From positions 62,001 through 126,000 of the forward strand of contig JAPOHD010000005.1 of assembly GCA_026671195.1 (NCBI GenBank): a stretch of 64,000 bases of DNA, given 5' to 3'. Shown here in pieces: positions 35,664-45,070 of this stretch; position 1 is the first letter of the stretch, and each line of letters starts with the position of its first letter. Made by a program: the position numbers and the translations under genes. Below the pieces are notes generated by a model. It saw only the letters and a program-made list of their open reading frames with translations, searched no databases and was not told where the DNA came from. Source of the DNA: Draconibacterium aestuarii (GTDB lineage Bacteria > Bacteroidota > Bacteroidia > Bacteroidales > Prolixibacteraceae).

Positions 35664-37883
35664 TTAAAGTTCTATAGTTACACTATCGCCAGCATAATTG
35701 CCGCCGGGAAGCTTAATGATCAGATCACTCATTTGAGTATCCTCATTCCATAAAGCCACGAAATTTTCTGCTTTTACTGCCACCTTTTGCGGAATAGAAA
35801 CAAACATTCGAGCATTTTTTCGGGCTGGATCAGAAACCGTGATCTCCGATATTTTATTCCCATCTGTTCTTACAATGAATACTCCTGGAGTAGCACATTC
35901 AAGTTTAATATTTTCGTTTATCTCCAGTTTTCCCTGCTGATAAAATATAGCCTGACACATTTGAAGCTCTTTTTGCCAAACTGCCTGCAGTTTCGGTGAA
36001 TTTACCAATACTTTCACTTTGTTATTGAATGAAGTATTCTGAAGCTCTCCTAAACCCACCGCAGGAACTACCATGTACTGATAACTTTCATCACTTGGTC
36101 TTTCGCCATGATCCAGCCAGAGTTTGAAAACATCCCTTTCGATCTCGTCTTTAGGAGAGTCGGTTTGTCTGTTAATCCGGTACCACGAACCTTTCTCTGC
36201 ATCGTTTTTCAGGTAAACCGCAGTTGGTTCAGGAAAAACATACCCTACATTGTCGTGGTAAATCCAGTCAATATTTTCATAGGCCTTTTCACCCTTTTCA
36301 ACAACAGCACTTTTTCCTTCTGAAGAAAGAAGAACATTGCCGCGTAACAAACATTGATTCAAAGTGGTTACAACCGGTAGATTTGTTTTGCACGAAATTC
36401 CGGTACCCAAACACACATATTCTTCGTCGAAGAAAAACCAGGCTTTACGGGCAATTAACGGATCGTGCGGACTTCTGAAATCGAAAGCCACCGCACCATA
36501 TTTTCCATCCGTTGCAGCACCTACAAAATCGGTTAATCCCAGTTTTTGCAATTCTCTTTCACCCGGCATTTCTGTTTTTTGCATTACCGTTGTTCCGGGT
36601 ATTTTCTGGTAATCCATCACCGGAGCCAGGTCTTTATATTCATCGGCAGTTACTGAAATATGATTGGTTCCGTCGCCGCGATGGTGGTTAAAAAAGCCTT
36701 CACTGTTGTACGGCTGTTCCATATTGTAATTGCGCGTTGAGTACATTCTTACTGAAGCAAACCAATCAGGACGCTGAAATGAAAAATGTTCCGAATCCCA
36801 ATAAAAAGTGGCGTGCGAAAGTGTTGGCTTTTTGTTATTGTTTCTGATGTCTATGATTTCCTGCATTTCTGCTTTCCGGTAATCCGTAACAGAAATCAGT
36901 TTTTCTGGCAATGCTGCATTATACGGATTCAATGATCCTTCGCGACTAATACTGCGATTCTTTGCTCCAACATCGGGTATCTTTCCAAAAACCGATGTTT
37001 TACAAATACCATCCAAAAAATAGTCGATCAGCTGTGCCAGTTTTTCTTCTGAAAAGGAGAATTCTGTATCGTCGGTATAGGCAGCCCACTCGGCAAAGGC
37101 AGAGGCGTATCCCGTACCGTACGACAAAGTATTGTTTACACCGTCGGTACGGTGATGGAAACTGTTGTCATACTGAATGCCACGTCCTTCATGGCTACGA
37201 TTTTCAAAACCACCCATTATTTGCCGAAAACCATAACCGTATTTTGCACCGATCCATTCCACATATTTTATTTCGCTTTCAATCACCCCAACCACCTCAT
37301 TAAACTTTTCATCGTCGTCCAGAAACAGACAGTTTTTTGCCTGAATGCCGGCAATTTTAATGCGATCGCCACCGGGTCGCGCTCCGCCCGCATTAATATG
37401 CGCACGTCCGATTATTGACTGGGCTTTCGCCACAAGTTCAGGATTTAGTTTATCGCCAACCAACAACATCAAGGTTACCAAATTATTTGGTGTACCTATT
37501 TGATTATGCCACCAGTTGTCGCAAAAATAATCGTGATCGATCCAGTTTTTCAGGGCCAATTCAATGGTTGTCTTAACTTTTTTGCTTTTATAATATTTCG
37601 ATGATTTTGAATTGTATGCGCGTGCCAAAATATTCATATTATCGGAATGAAAGCGGTGCTCAAAACCGGTTCTTGAAACGTCTTCGTAGTTTATTCCGGG
37701 CCAGGTTCCGTCCTCTTTTATGCTTTCCAAAAGTTGGCTTATTTTGGTGTCATCGGAGCCGTCTTTCATCATTTCCTGAAAAATTCGGGTTTTTACAATT
37801 TCTATGTCTGATTTGTTTTTAGACCACGCTGTAAGTGCTAAGAAACTTACCAAAATGCATATAAATATTTTTTCTTTTTTCAT
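35664..37883 (-). CDS. PL8-like polysaccharide lyase, divergent
   Basis: 739 residues with a signal peptide. It has the PL8 order of alpha toroid then beta-sandwiches. Motifs are CDNWWHNQIGTPNNLV near 120, YDNSFHHRTDGVNNTLSYGTGYA near 240 (candidate His and Tyr), and AKNRSISREGSL near 300 with Arg residues. The HHRTDG form is not the usual QHGPQ of chondroitin AC or hyaluronate lyases and of the paralogue at 26842-28998, suggesting a different substrate. It sits between two heparinase II-like genes with gaps of 3 and 6 bp, so it belongs to a tightly packed operon. Confidence 0.84.
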   Translation of the reverse strand: MKKEKIFICILVSFLALTAWSKNKSDIEIVKTRIFQEMMKDGSDDTKISQLLESIKEDGTWPGINYEDVSRTGFEHRFHSDNMNILARAYNSKSSKYYKSKKVKTTIELALKNWIDHDYFCDNWWHNQIGTPNNLVTLMLLVGDKLNPELVAKAQSIIGRAHINAGGARPGGDRIKIAGIQAKNCLFLDDDEKFNEVVGVIESEIKYVEWIGAKYGYGFRQIMGGFENRSHEGRGIQYDNSFHHRTDGVNNTLSYGTGYASAFAEWAAYTDDTEFSFSEEKLAQLIDYFLDGICKTSVFGKIPDVGAKNRSISREGSLNPYNAALPEKLISVTDYRKAEMQEIIDIRNNNKKPTLSHATFYWDSEHFSFQRPDWFASVRMYSTRNYNMEQPYNSEGFFNHHRGDGTNHISVTADEYKDLAPVMDYQKIPGTTVMQKTEMPGERELQKLGLTDFVGAATDGKYGAVAFDFRSPHDPLIARKAWFFFDEEYVCLGTGISCKTNLPVVTTLNQCLLRGNVLLSSEGKSAVVEKGEKAYENIDWIYHDNVGYVFPEPTAVYLKNDAEKGSWYRINRQTDSPKDEIERDVFKLWLDHGERPSDESYQYMVVPAVGLGELQNTSFNNKVKVLVNSPKLQAVWQKELQMCQAIFYQQGKLEINENIKLECATPGVFIVRTDGNKISEITVSDPARKNARMFVSIPQKVAVKAENFVALWNEDTQMSDLIIKLPGGNYAGDSVTIEL

Positions 37884-37889
37884 ATCAAA

Positions 37890-39797
37890 CTATAATTCTG
37901 TTAGCTGAACTTGAATCTCAATATTTTTATTCTCAAATATCCACGCCGGATAGCGTATTTCTATTCGTTTGAGCTGTTCAATTTGTTTATCGAGTTTTAA
38001 GGGAGCCGGGTAAAGCGAAATAACTGAAACACGCATCTCGGGATGCGAAAGAACTTCAAGTTTTACTTTTTTACTGTCTTGTGCCAAAACGGCTCCACCT
38101 TTGGTAATTTCCACATCGGCGGTGGTAATCATTTGCCAGGTAATCAGCTCGGTTTTTTTCGAAAGTTCAATCTTATCATTAATAACCAATGAATTTGGGC
38201 TGTTTTTGATAAATGTGCGCTCGGCAGATTTTAATAATTCGCCAAACACCGGAGTAAGATTAAAGGTCGCTTCAGGTTTTTCGCCTCCTGAGAATTTTTC
38301 AAGCGTTGCCAGACCGTCAACTTTATGCAGTTGATTATTAACGGAGAGGGTGCTATGCCCAAAGTTATTTTTTGTGATCAGCTTCCAACGATCAGAGTCC
38401 TGGTTACGTCCCCATAAGTTAAATCCGGCCCTTTCAAGCGGACCATATCCCTGATTTCCGGGATCGACGCTCCACCGAACTCCGTTAAGTTCGAACGTAA
38501 ACGATCCAGCATCCATGTTGCCATGATTTATCGATCCGCGGCCACCTTTTCCTCCAAAATAATACCCCTTTGTATCATCACTACCGCCGGTAAAAACAAC
38601 TATCGGGTTAGCTCCTTCTCCTTTCCACGATGTTGGAAGCTCCTCAGTCTGCTTTTCTTCAAACTGAGCAGTCCATACCAAACCGGCACCTGCTAATCGC
38701 GATATTCTGCCTCTTTCTTCAGGGGACATCAAAAAGGTTTCTTCTTTCAAAAAAGCTTTGTTCCCGGTTTTTGCAGCAAACCAACTTAATGTAAACTCGG
38801 TATATCTTTCGGGTTGTTCCGCACAATCGGCATAATTGTACAATCGTTTTGTGGGCGACTCGGATAACATACGAAATACAGCACTCTCTTTTAATCCGGG
38901 GAAGTTTAAAATGCCAAAATCGCTTCCAAACGCGCTTTCGAACATTGCAGCGGTAACGGCAGTGAACTGCGTTCCATACCCCCAATAAATAGCCCCTTCC
39001 GGATAAACACCATCGGGAGCGTAAACCGCCAGTGCATTGTTCATTCCATCAACAGAGCGATGAATGGTTTTGGCTGCCAGTTCCGGCTTCAATTCTGCCA
39101 CTGCAATAGAGGCAGCAATCATTCCGCAGTTACATACCTGGTTCCAGTTGTTGTTGTTATACACCCAATTTAGTGTCTCACCATTATCGGGCCAGCTTGT
39201 TTTTATCCCTTTTTCAATTAAAGCCGTTTTGGCCAATTCAATGGTGGATGACGGTAAATCGCCTGCAGTCCAGTCCAATGCCATCGCAACAGCCAAACAC
39301 ATTTCGCCCACATCTAAAAAATGCCGTGGGTTCCACGTGGGAAAATTACAAGCTGCAATCAGCTCTTCATTAATCCGGTCTAAAATACCCTGATCTTTTT
39401 CAATCCGGTAAACCATGGAAAGCATGTTCATTCGCCATAAAAAGTCTCTGGAAATGCCCAGTTGATTTCGCTGCGAGTTGGGATTATCGGGTATATCAAT
39501 CGTAATGATTTCCTTTTCCAAAACCAGCCCGGCATTAAATTTTATTGACTGGTAAATGCTTTTAATGAGCGGATCAGTTTCTAATTTTTTCCTTAGATTC
39601 GTTTCAGTTTCTTTGTTTAAAACCAGACGTGGTAATTTTTTTGAAAGATGCTGTTTCAGGTAATCGACTGAAAACGGATTTTCGAGCTTGTAAACAGACT
39701 CCTCTTCTGTTCCGGGAGTTTGAGCAATGGCAAACCCGCACCATAAAAATAAAAGGAGCAGGCAGCCAATGTATAATTTTGCTTTATAAAACTGCAT
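37890..39797 (-). CDS. Heparinase II/III-family lyase, copy B
   Basis: 635 residues with a signal peptide (ending AIAQ). Active-site blocks are WNPRHFLDVGEMCLAVA, NNNWNQVCNCGMIAASIA, APDGVYPEGAIYWGYGTQF and INHGNMDAGSFTFELNGVRW. It is strikingly similar along its whole length to the next gene upstream (39837-41699), including the AGDLPSSTIELAKTALIEKGIK segment and the C-terminal PAPLKLDKQIEQLKRIE block, so the pair arose by tandem duplication. Unlike its twin, it has lost the KLQGRRLLG-type segment before the first helix block (replaced by IDIPDNPNSQRNQLG). It probably acts on uronate-containing oligosaccharides in the periplasm. Confidence 0.87.
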   Translation of the reverse strand: MQFYKAKLYIGCLLLLFLWCGFAIAQTPGTEEESVYKLENPFSVDYLKQHLSKKLPRLVLNKETETNLRKKLETDPLIKSIYQSIKFNAGLVLEKEIITIDIPDNPNSQRNQLGISRDFLWRMNMLSMVYRIEKDQGILDRINEELIAACNFPTWNPRHFLDVGEMCLAVAMALDWTAGDLPSSTIELAKTALIEKGIKTSWPDNGETLNWVYNNNNWNQVCNCGMIAASIAVAELKPELAAKTIHRSVDGMNNALAVYAPDGVYPEGAIYWGYGTQFTAVTAAMFESAFGSDFGILNFPGLKESAVFRMLSESPTKRLYNYADCAEQPERYTEFTLSWFAAKTGNKAFLKEETFLMSPEERGRISRLAGAGLVWTAQFEEKQTEELPTSWKGEGANPIVVFTGGSDDTKGYYFGGKGGRGSINHGNMDAGSFTFELNGVRWSVDPGNQGYGPLERAGFNLWGRNQDSDRWKLITKNNFGHSTLSVNNQLHKVDGLATLEKFSGGEKPEATFNLTPVFGELLKSAERTFIKNSPNSLVINDKIELSKKTELITWQMITTADVEITKGGAVLAQDSKKVKLEVLSHPEMRVSVISLYPAPLKLDKQIEQLKRIEIRYPAWIFENKNIEIQVQLTEL

Positions 39798-39836
39798 TCT
39801 TAAAAATGTTCAGTTGTAGAATTACGCTCGTGAATG

Positions 39837-41699
39837 CTATTCTCCTGCAAGTCGTATCTTGATTTTCGTAGCACCTCCTTCAATGATCCAGGCCGGAATT
39901 CTTAATTCCACGCGTTTTAATCCTTCAATTTGGCGATCCAGTTCCATGGGTGCCGGATAAAGCGAAACAAGCGACAAACTCAATTCCGGATGCGAAAGGT
40001 TCTCAAGTTTTAAAGTTTTGCCATCTTGTTTTAACACAGCACCACCATTAACAAACTCCACATCGGCAGTGGTCATAAATTGCCAGGTAATTAGTTGTGT
40101 TTTATCCGATATTACAATCTCATCTTCTATAACTACCGAAACCGGGCTGTCTTTTATAAACGTACGTTTTGCACTAGTTACATTTCCGCCATGGATTGCA
40201 GTCAAATCAAAGGTAGCCTGTGGTTTTTCGCCCGCCTGAAATTGCTCGAGTGTGGCTTGCCCGTTATTTACAAAAAGTGAATTGTTAACGGTCACGGTAC
40301 TGTGCCCGTAATTGTTTTTTGTAAGCAAGGTCCAGCGTTGGCAATCCTGACAACTTCCCCAAAGATCGAAACCTGTTTTTTCGAGGTCGTGATATCCCTG
40401 GTTTCCCGGATCGATGGCCCAGCGCACGCCATTTAATTCGAAAATGAATGAGCCGGCATCCATGTTTCCATGGCTTGTTGTGGCACGACCACCTTTCCCT
40501 CCAAAATAATAATTATGAGTGTCGTTCACATCTCCTTTAAAAACCACCAGTGGATTCGATCCGTCTCCTTTCCAGGCCGTTGGCATTTTCTGGTCGGCTT
40601 TCTCTTCGTACTGAGCCAACCAAACCAATCCTGCACCGGACAAACGCGAAAGCTTTCCCATCTCTTCGGCATGCATTAAAAACCTATCCTTTTCAAAAAA
40701 AGCACTGTTGCCAGTTTTTGTGCCAAACCATGCCAGTGTAATGTCGCCTGACTCACCGCGTTTGTCGCCACAATCGGCAAAATTGAAATACCACCCTGAA
40801 GGTGTATTCATTAAATACCTGAACACGGCACTTTCTTTAAATGCCGGATAATCGGTGATTCCAAAATCGGTTCCAAACGAGCTTTCCAACATGGCAACCG
40901 TTACTACTGAAAAACTGGTTCCGTAACCCCAATATGTCGAACCTTCCGGATAAACACCGTCCGGGCCGTATTGCACCAAAGCATGCGGCATACCATCTAA
41001 CGAACGCTGAATTGTCTTTGCCGCCAGTTCCGGATCTTTTTCGGCAATAGCAATCGAGGCAGCAATCATTCCTCCGTTACATACCTGATTCCAGTTATTG
41101 TGCCCGGTTATCCAGCCGGTGTTGCCTTCAGGATTATAACTTGGTTTAATTCCTTTTTCAATAAGTGCAGTTTTGGCCATTTCAATGGTTGATTTCGGCA
41201 AATCTCCGGCAGTCCAGTCAAGAGCAAAGGCAACTGCCATGGACATTTCGGCCACATCGAGAAAATGCGAAGGATTCCAGTCGGAGAAATTACAAACCGC
41301 AATTACTTCATCATTTATCCGGTCGAGTATTTTTGGATCATTTTCCATTCGGTAAACCATGCCGAGCATATTTACGCGCCAAAGCATTTCACGCGAAACG
41401 CCAAGTAAACGGCGCCCCTGAAGTTTTCTTTCCAAAAAGGATTGTGTGAGAGCCTCCTCTGCATTAAGTTGAATGGCTTTATACATGTTTTTAACAACCG
41501 GATCATTCAATACCTTCTGTTTTAATTGTTTTTCAATTTTTGAATTAAGGACCAAGCGCGGTTGCGACTTTTTTAAATTCTTTTTAAGGTATTGCACCGA
41601 CATGGGATTGTCGAGTGGTGGAATTTCTTTTTCCTGGGCAGTAGCAACCAGGAAAATTGCCAGACACAAAAGTAGAGTCAGGTTTAATTTTGCTTTCAT
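39837..41699 (-). CDS. Heparinase II/III-family lyase, copy A
   Basis: 620 residues with a signal peptide (ending VATAQ). Blocks are LERKLQGRRLLGVSREMLWR, SDWNPSHFLDVAEMSMAVA, HNNWNQVCNGGMIAASIA, GPDGVYPEGSTYWGYGTSF and SHGNMDAGSFIFELNGVRW. These give the Asn/Tyr/His set used by heparinase II and PL17-type lyases. It is the tandem twin of 37890-39797 (39 bp away). A 245-bp gap separates it from the PL12-like gene upstream, the longest internal gap in the lyase block, where a secondary promoter could lie; I found no convincing TAnnTTTG element there. Confidence 0.87.
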   Translation of the reverse strand: MKAKLNLTLLLCLAIFLVATAQEKEIPPLDNPMSVQYLKKNLKKSQPRLVLNSKIEKQLKQKVLNDPVVKNMYKAIQLNAEEALTQSFLERKLQGRRLLGVSREMLWRVNMLGMVYRMENDPKILDRINDEVIAVCNFSDWNPSHFLDVAEMSMAVAFALDWTAGDLPKSTIEMAKTALIEKGIKPSYNPEGNTGWITGHNNWNQVCNGGMIAASIAIAEKDPELAAKTIQRSLDGMPHALVQYGPDGVYPEGSTYWGYGTSFSVVTVAMLESSFGTDFGITDYPAFKESAVFRYLMNTPSGWYFNFADCGDKRGESGDITLAWFGTKTGNSAFFEKDRFLMHAEEMGKLSRLSGAGLVWLAQYEEKADQKMPTAWKGDGSNPLVVFKGDVNDTHNYYFGGKGGRATTSHGNMDAGSFIFELNGVRWAIDPGNQGYHDLEKTGFDLWGSCQDCQRWTLLTKNNYGHSTVTVNNSLFVNNGQATLEQFQAGEKPQATFDLTAIHGGNVTSAKRTFIKDSPVSVVIEDEIVISDKTQLITWQFMTTADVEFVNGGAVLKQDGKTLKLENLSHPELSLSLVSLYPAPMELDRQIEGLKRVELRIPAWIIEGGATKIKIRLAGE

Positions 41700-41944
41700 T
41701 TTAGTTGGTTTAATTTGTTGTTATGGTTTAATAATTTTCTTAAAAATCCTCCATTAAGGTACGATTTAATAGCCAGATTCATGGCGATATTCAGCTCATA
41801 GGTCTGTTTATTTAGCAATAAAACTTTTCGCTGCAAGCAAACCAGGTATCTCAACAGAATTTCAAATCTTTTTAGCGCATTAAAATGCAGGGAATAAAAT
41901 CCAGGAGATTTGACCAATCATTTTCTTTAAAGTTGATAACCTAA

Positions 41945-43951
41945 CTACTTCAGTTCATAAGCGATTAATTTTTCAGTTCCATTCTCATTTATTTTAAATT
42001 GTATCTTATCAGATCCGACTTTTGAATTTCCGACCAGTTCAACTTTAATTTTAGGGATTTCACGTTCAAAAGGAGCAACGAGAGTAACAAATCGTAATGC
42101 TTCATCCTTCTTCTCCTTTATTAGCCTGTAACGAAAAGTAGGCCTCAATTCCTTTTTTGTATACTCATAAGACACCCAACCTTCCTCTTCTGACAATTGT
42201 AATCCAACCTGTTCTTGAGCTTGAACAAATACGTTCGTTCCTGAACTAAACTCCGAATAAACATAATATTTTTCATTTTCATGTACTACTTTCCCCGGAG
42301 CCAGTTGAAAATGAATATCAACATTGCCAGTTCCCGTTCCGATGGCCTCATCAATAATTATAAAGTATTTTTTCTCAACAAAAAGTACCGCACGACGGTG
42401 TGTCAGATTTTCGTACGCTTTATTTTCAACTACCAGTACATCGAGATCATTCCCGGGTTGCCAAAGCAACAAGTCGGGCTTATAACCGCTGTTTTCATCG
42501 TTTAAAGTCAGTGTTTGATGTACTTTAGTTTGCCTAAACCAGTTTCTGCCTTCCGGATCACCACTATAAATGTAACTTCCGGCATCGGGCATTAAAGTTC
42601 GTCCACCGGAATACAACGAAAAAGTTCCATTATCAGGCTGACAATGCCCTCCCCCGTCTGGACCACATTTCAGAACCAGGCATGTGGCATTTTTATCCCA
42701 TCCGCTGCGCATGGAATAAAGCCCGCTTTCTTTTAGAGCAAATGCGGTTTGATTGGGAGCAGTTCCAGATTCCCCATCTGTAGCAAGATATAGAAAATCA
42801 TCGCGTTCAAACCATTCAGCCCATGTTAAAAAATTGTCGGAATGTTGGCCGGGCTGTCCTGCCCACGCATCACCAAATTGAACGTTAGTTCCGTCGGGAA
42901 AACAAAGTTTCATTGGCACTTCGCACATCAGCTCAATTTTTTCGAAATACGATTCGGGGAATGCGCCTGCCCTATTGTTTAACATAGCCAGTTCGTAGGT
43001 TCTGTAAAACCAGTTAATGCAACCCAGATGATAACCAATTGCAAGTTCGCGCTGGTGTCCATCAGGATATACCTGTAAGTTAATTTCGTTGTTTAAACGC
43101 CTGATTGCTTCGGTTCTCCATTTTACTGCATTTTTAAATTCAGGAAAAGTAAAAGCAATAAAAGCTAGTCCTTCGGCTTCCATTAATCCCCAATTACTGC
43201 CAGACCGATACCTTGTCATTAAAAACTCGGCATGATCATAACAACTGTTCAGGAAAGAAACTAAGACTTCCGGCGTAAAATGAGGTGACTGAATAAAACG
43301 ATAAAAAAGAGTCGTCCAGCTATAGCCTCGAATCCCCGCTTCGATAGAACGCCAGGCATAATTGTGTTCTGCATCATTTGGATTCTTTTCAATCCAGTCG
43401 ACAACTTGCAAACACCATTCTTTCACATATTTCTCATCACCTGTTTTCGCATATACTTTACCCATGGCGTTCCAAAAATACATGCGGTTGAGCTGCCATA
43501 CCCACTCCATATCGGCAACCGGACGAGTATTCCAGTTGATATCGTCACCACAAAAATGAGGTGGATAGGCCCGTTGCCCCACAAAAACATGTTCGAGTGC
43601 ATCATTGGCAATTTTAAAATCCGATTCATCAACACTATTTTCAGATCGTATGGAATTTGTTATGCGTTTTACAGGATGGCTGACTGATTCTCTTCCTTTG
43701 TAATAGTTTAGTAGTTCGTCCATAGCCTTTCCCGGAATATCCAATGATTCTTTTACTTTTTTCAACCGTTTTGAATTTAAATATAACCGGGAAAGCAAAA
43801 GTTCTCTACTATCTTGATATACAGATTCTTGAATGCCAACTTGCACTCTTGAGCAAGCATCAAACATTCTATTATGGGAAGATATTTCTTTACCTAAACA
43901 ATTACAACCAAAAAACATGATGGTAATAGAAATTAATATGTTTCTCCACAT
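41945..43951 (-). CDS. Heparinase III-like lyase (PL12/PL33-type)
   Basis: 668 residues from the ATG at 43951 (MWRNILISIT), which gives a lipoprotein-type signal (MFFGC). The longer open frame to 44062 would run through a terminator hairpin and into the preceding gene, so it is rejected. Domain plan: alpha toroid (~70-390) and beta-sandwich. Catalytic candidates are SGSNWGLMEAEG (Asn), VYPDGHQRELAIGYHLG (Tyr) and GGGHCQPDNGTF (His), parallel to the heparinase III-like gene at 29025. It is the first lyase gene after the SusCD block and is separated from it by a strong hairpin. Confidence 0.86.
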   Translation of the reverse strand: MWRNILISITIMFFGCNCLGKEISSHNRMFDACSRVQVGIQESVYQDSRELLLSRLYLNSKRLKKVKESLDIPGKAMDELLNYYKGRESVSHPVKRITNSIRSENSVDESDFKIANDALEHVFVGQRAYPPHFCGDDINWNTRPVADMEWVWQLNRMYFWNAMGKVYAKTGDEKYVKEWCLQVVDWIEKNPNDAEHNYAWRSIEAGIRGYSWTTLFYRFIQSPHFTPEVLVSFLNSCYDHAEFLMTRYRSGSNWGLMEAEGLAFIAFTFPEFKNAVKWRTEAIRRLNNEINLQVYPDGHQRELAIGYHLGCINWFYRTYELAMLNNRAGAFPESYFEKIELMCEVPMKLCFPDGTNVQFGDAWAGQPGQHSDNFLTWAEWFERDDFLYLATDGESGTAPNQTAFALKESGLYSMRSGWDKNATCLVLKCGPDGGGHCQPDNGTFSLYSGGRTLMPDAGSYIYSGDPEGRNWFRQTKVHQTLTLNDENSGYKPDLLLWQPGNDLDVLVVENKAYENLTHRRAVLFVEKKYFIIIDEAIGTGTGNVDIHFQLAPGKVVHENEKYYVYSEFSSGTNVFVQAQEQVGLQLSEEEGWVSYEYTKKELRPTFRYRLIKEKKDEALRFVTLVAPFEREIPKIKVELVGNSKVGSDKIQFKINENGTEKLIAYELK

Positions 43952-43967
43952 AATTCTGAATTTTAAG

Positions 43968-44007
43968 AAAAAACTATAGCCAGGGAAATTTCCCCGGCTA
44001 AAGTTTT
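43968..44007 (-). terminator. Strong hairpin terminator/attenuator between SusCD block and lyase block
   Basis: TAGCCaGGGAAA (43977-43988) pairs with TTTCCCcGGCTA (43989-44000) with a single mismatch. On the minus strand it is followed by a T-run (A-run at 43968-43973), and on the plus strand by GTTTTT (44003-44007). It lies 27 bp past the stop of the glycan-binding protein gene and just before the first lyase gene, so it probably reduces read-through into the lyases. Confidence 0.85.
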
Positions 44008-44027
44008 TCAATAAATGGAACAAGTTA

Positions 44028-45041
44028 TTAATATACTTCAGGTGAGTATGTTTCCAAAACAACTCCTCTGTCTCTTGCTACCAATACATCATTTGCCTGA
44101 TACGTATTTTTACCATCAGAAACAGTGAAATTCAGTTCAATACCGTTTCGGGCTTTATTTCCCCAGTCATATTCTTTTGATTTAAATACACCTGTACCGG
44201 AAATGGTATATGGAGAACCTTCTGCTGCAGTTATTGTGCAGTTATCTCCGTTAAATGTTAACAGCATATGTACTTCGTCAGCCATTACTTCTGAGTTTAA
44301 AAAAATATTAAGAGCAACCTGGTATCTTCCTGTAGTTACTAATTTTGAAACACTATTATTTACAACATAAGCTTCACTGTATGTAGTATTTTCTACAACT
44401 GTATTGGTAGAATCAGCAACACTGCTTTGGCCATAATGGAAATAAGTACCATGATATTCATTTATGTATTTTACTGCAAACATGGTAAAATCTTTCGGAG
44501 CTACAATCCATTGGCCTGCCACCCGGGGATCTGCATTAGGATTATCAGATTTTCCTGCCAAAATAGTATCAACATCCGCTGAACCATTAAGTCGAATGGG
44601 TAAAACGTATGTGTTTTTAATTGCAAGCGGATCGTTTAAAAAAGCATCGGTTAACTGAACCTCAACACCTCCATTTAATTCCCCATTTGAAATAACAATT
44701 TTACTGTTATCGCTTAAAGTGTAGTAACTTGATGGCAAAGCAAGAATGGTATCACCATCAACAGAGAATAATACCCGATTGCACAAACTTTCATCCACCT
44801 CAATTGTAAATTCCCTGTTTTGAGTGTTTTCGTAAACACCACCCATCGCAGCGGAGATAACAAACTTATGCGCATTATCATTCGAGTTGTCATAGATATA
44901 ATCGCCCAGCACCAATGTTCTTACCGGAAACTGGTATGGAAAATATCCTGAAGTATAGTCGAAGTCGGGATGATCGATTTCAAAATTTTCACATGCAAAC
45001 ATCCCGATTGCTATTGATATTATAAAAAATAATTTCTTCAT
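44028..45041 (-). CDS. Surface glycan-binding lipoprotein (DUF1735/DUF5627-like, SGBP)
   Basis: 337 residues with lipobox GMFAC (Cys17). The N-terminal part (~20-160: YFPYQFPVRTLVLGDYIYDNS...) resembles DUF1735, an Ig-like adhesin domain. The C-terminal part (~190-337) is a beta-rich domain of the DUF5627/DUF4361 type found in proteins encoded right after SusD. Such proteins sit on the cell surface and bind the target glycan for SusCD. It lies 29 bp downstream of SusD2 and is the last gene before the terminator hairpin. Assignment is by position and composition more than by motif. Confidence 0.75.
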   Translation of the reverse strand: MKKLFFIISIAIGMFACENFEIDHPDFDYTSGYFPYQFPVRTLVLGDYIYDNSNDNAHKFVISAAMGGVYENTQNREFTIEVDESLCNRVLFSVDGDTILALPSSYYTLSDNSKIVISNGELNGGVEVQLTDAFLNDPLAIKNTYVLPIRLNGSADVDTILAGKSDNPNADPRVAGQWIVAPKDFTMFAVKYINEYHGTYFHYGQSSVADSTNTVVENTTYSEAYVVNNSVSKLVTTGRYQVALNIFLNSEVMADEVHMLLTFNGDNCTITAAEGSPYTISGTGVFKSKEYDWGNKARNGIELNFTVSDGKNTYQANDVLVARDRGVVLETYSPEVY

Positions 45042-45070
45042 ATCTCTCTATTTAATTTTTATTAAACAAA

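Noticed and set aside
15860-41699. Reading the locus as a heparin, chondroitin or alginate PUL from family names alone.
   Set aside because: Heparinase, PL8 and 'alginate lyase' are fold-level names covering many uronate polymers; two rhamnosidase domains and a rhamnosidase-linked sulfatase do not fit those substrates.
41696-41917. Open frame of 73 residues on the minus strand whose stop overlaps the start of the heparinase copy A gene as ATGA.
   Set aside because: The overlap resembles translational coupling, but the peptide has no recognisable domain, no good ribosome binding site and fills a likely leader region; chance is the simpler explanation.
43952-44062. N-terminal extension of the PL12-like lyase frame.
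   Set aside because: It would be translated through a strong terminator hairpin and overlap the preceding gene; the ATG at 43951 gives a proper lipoprotein signal.
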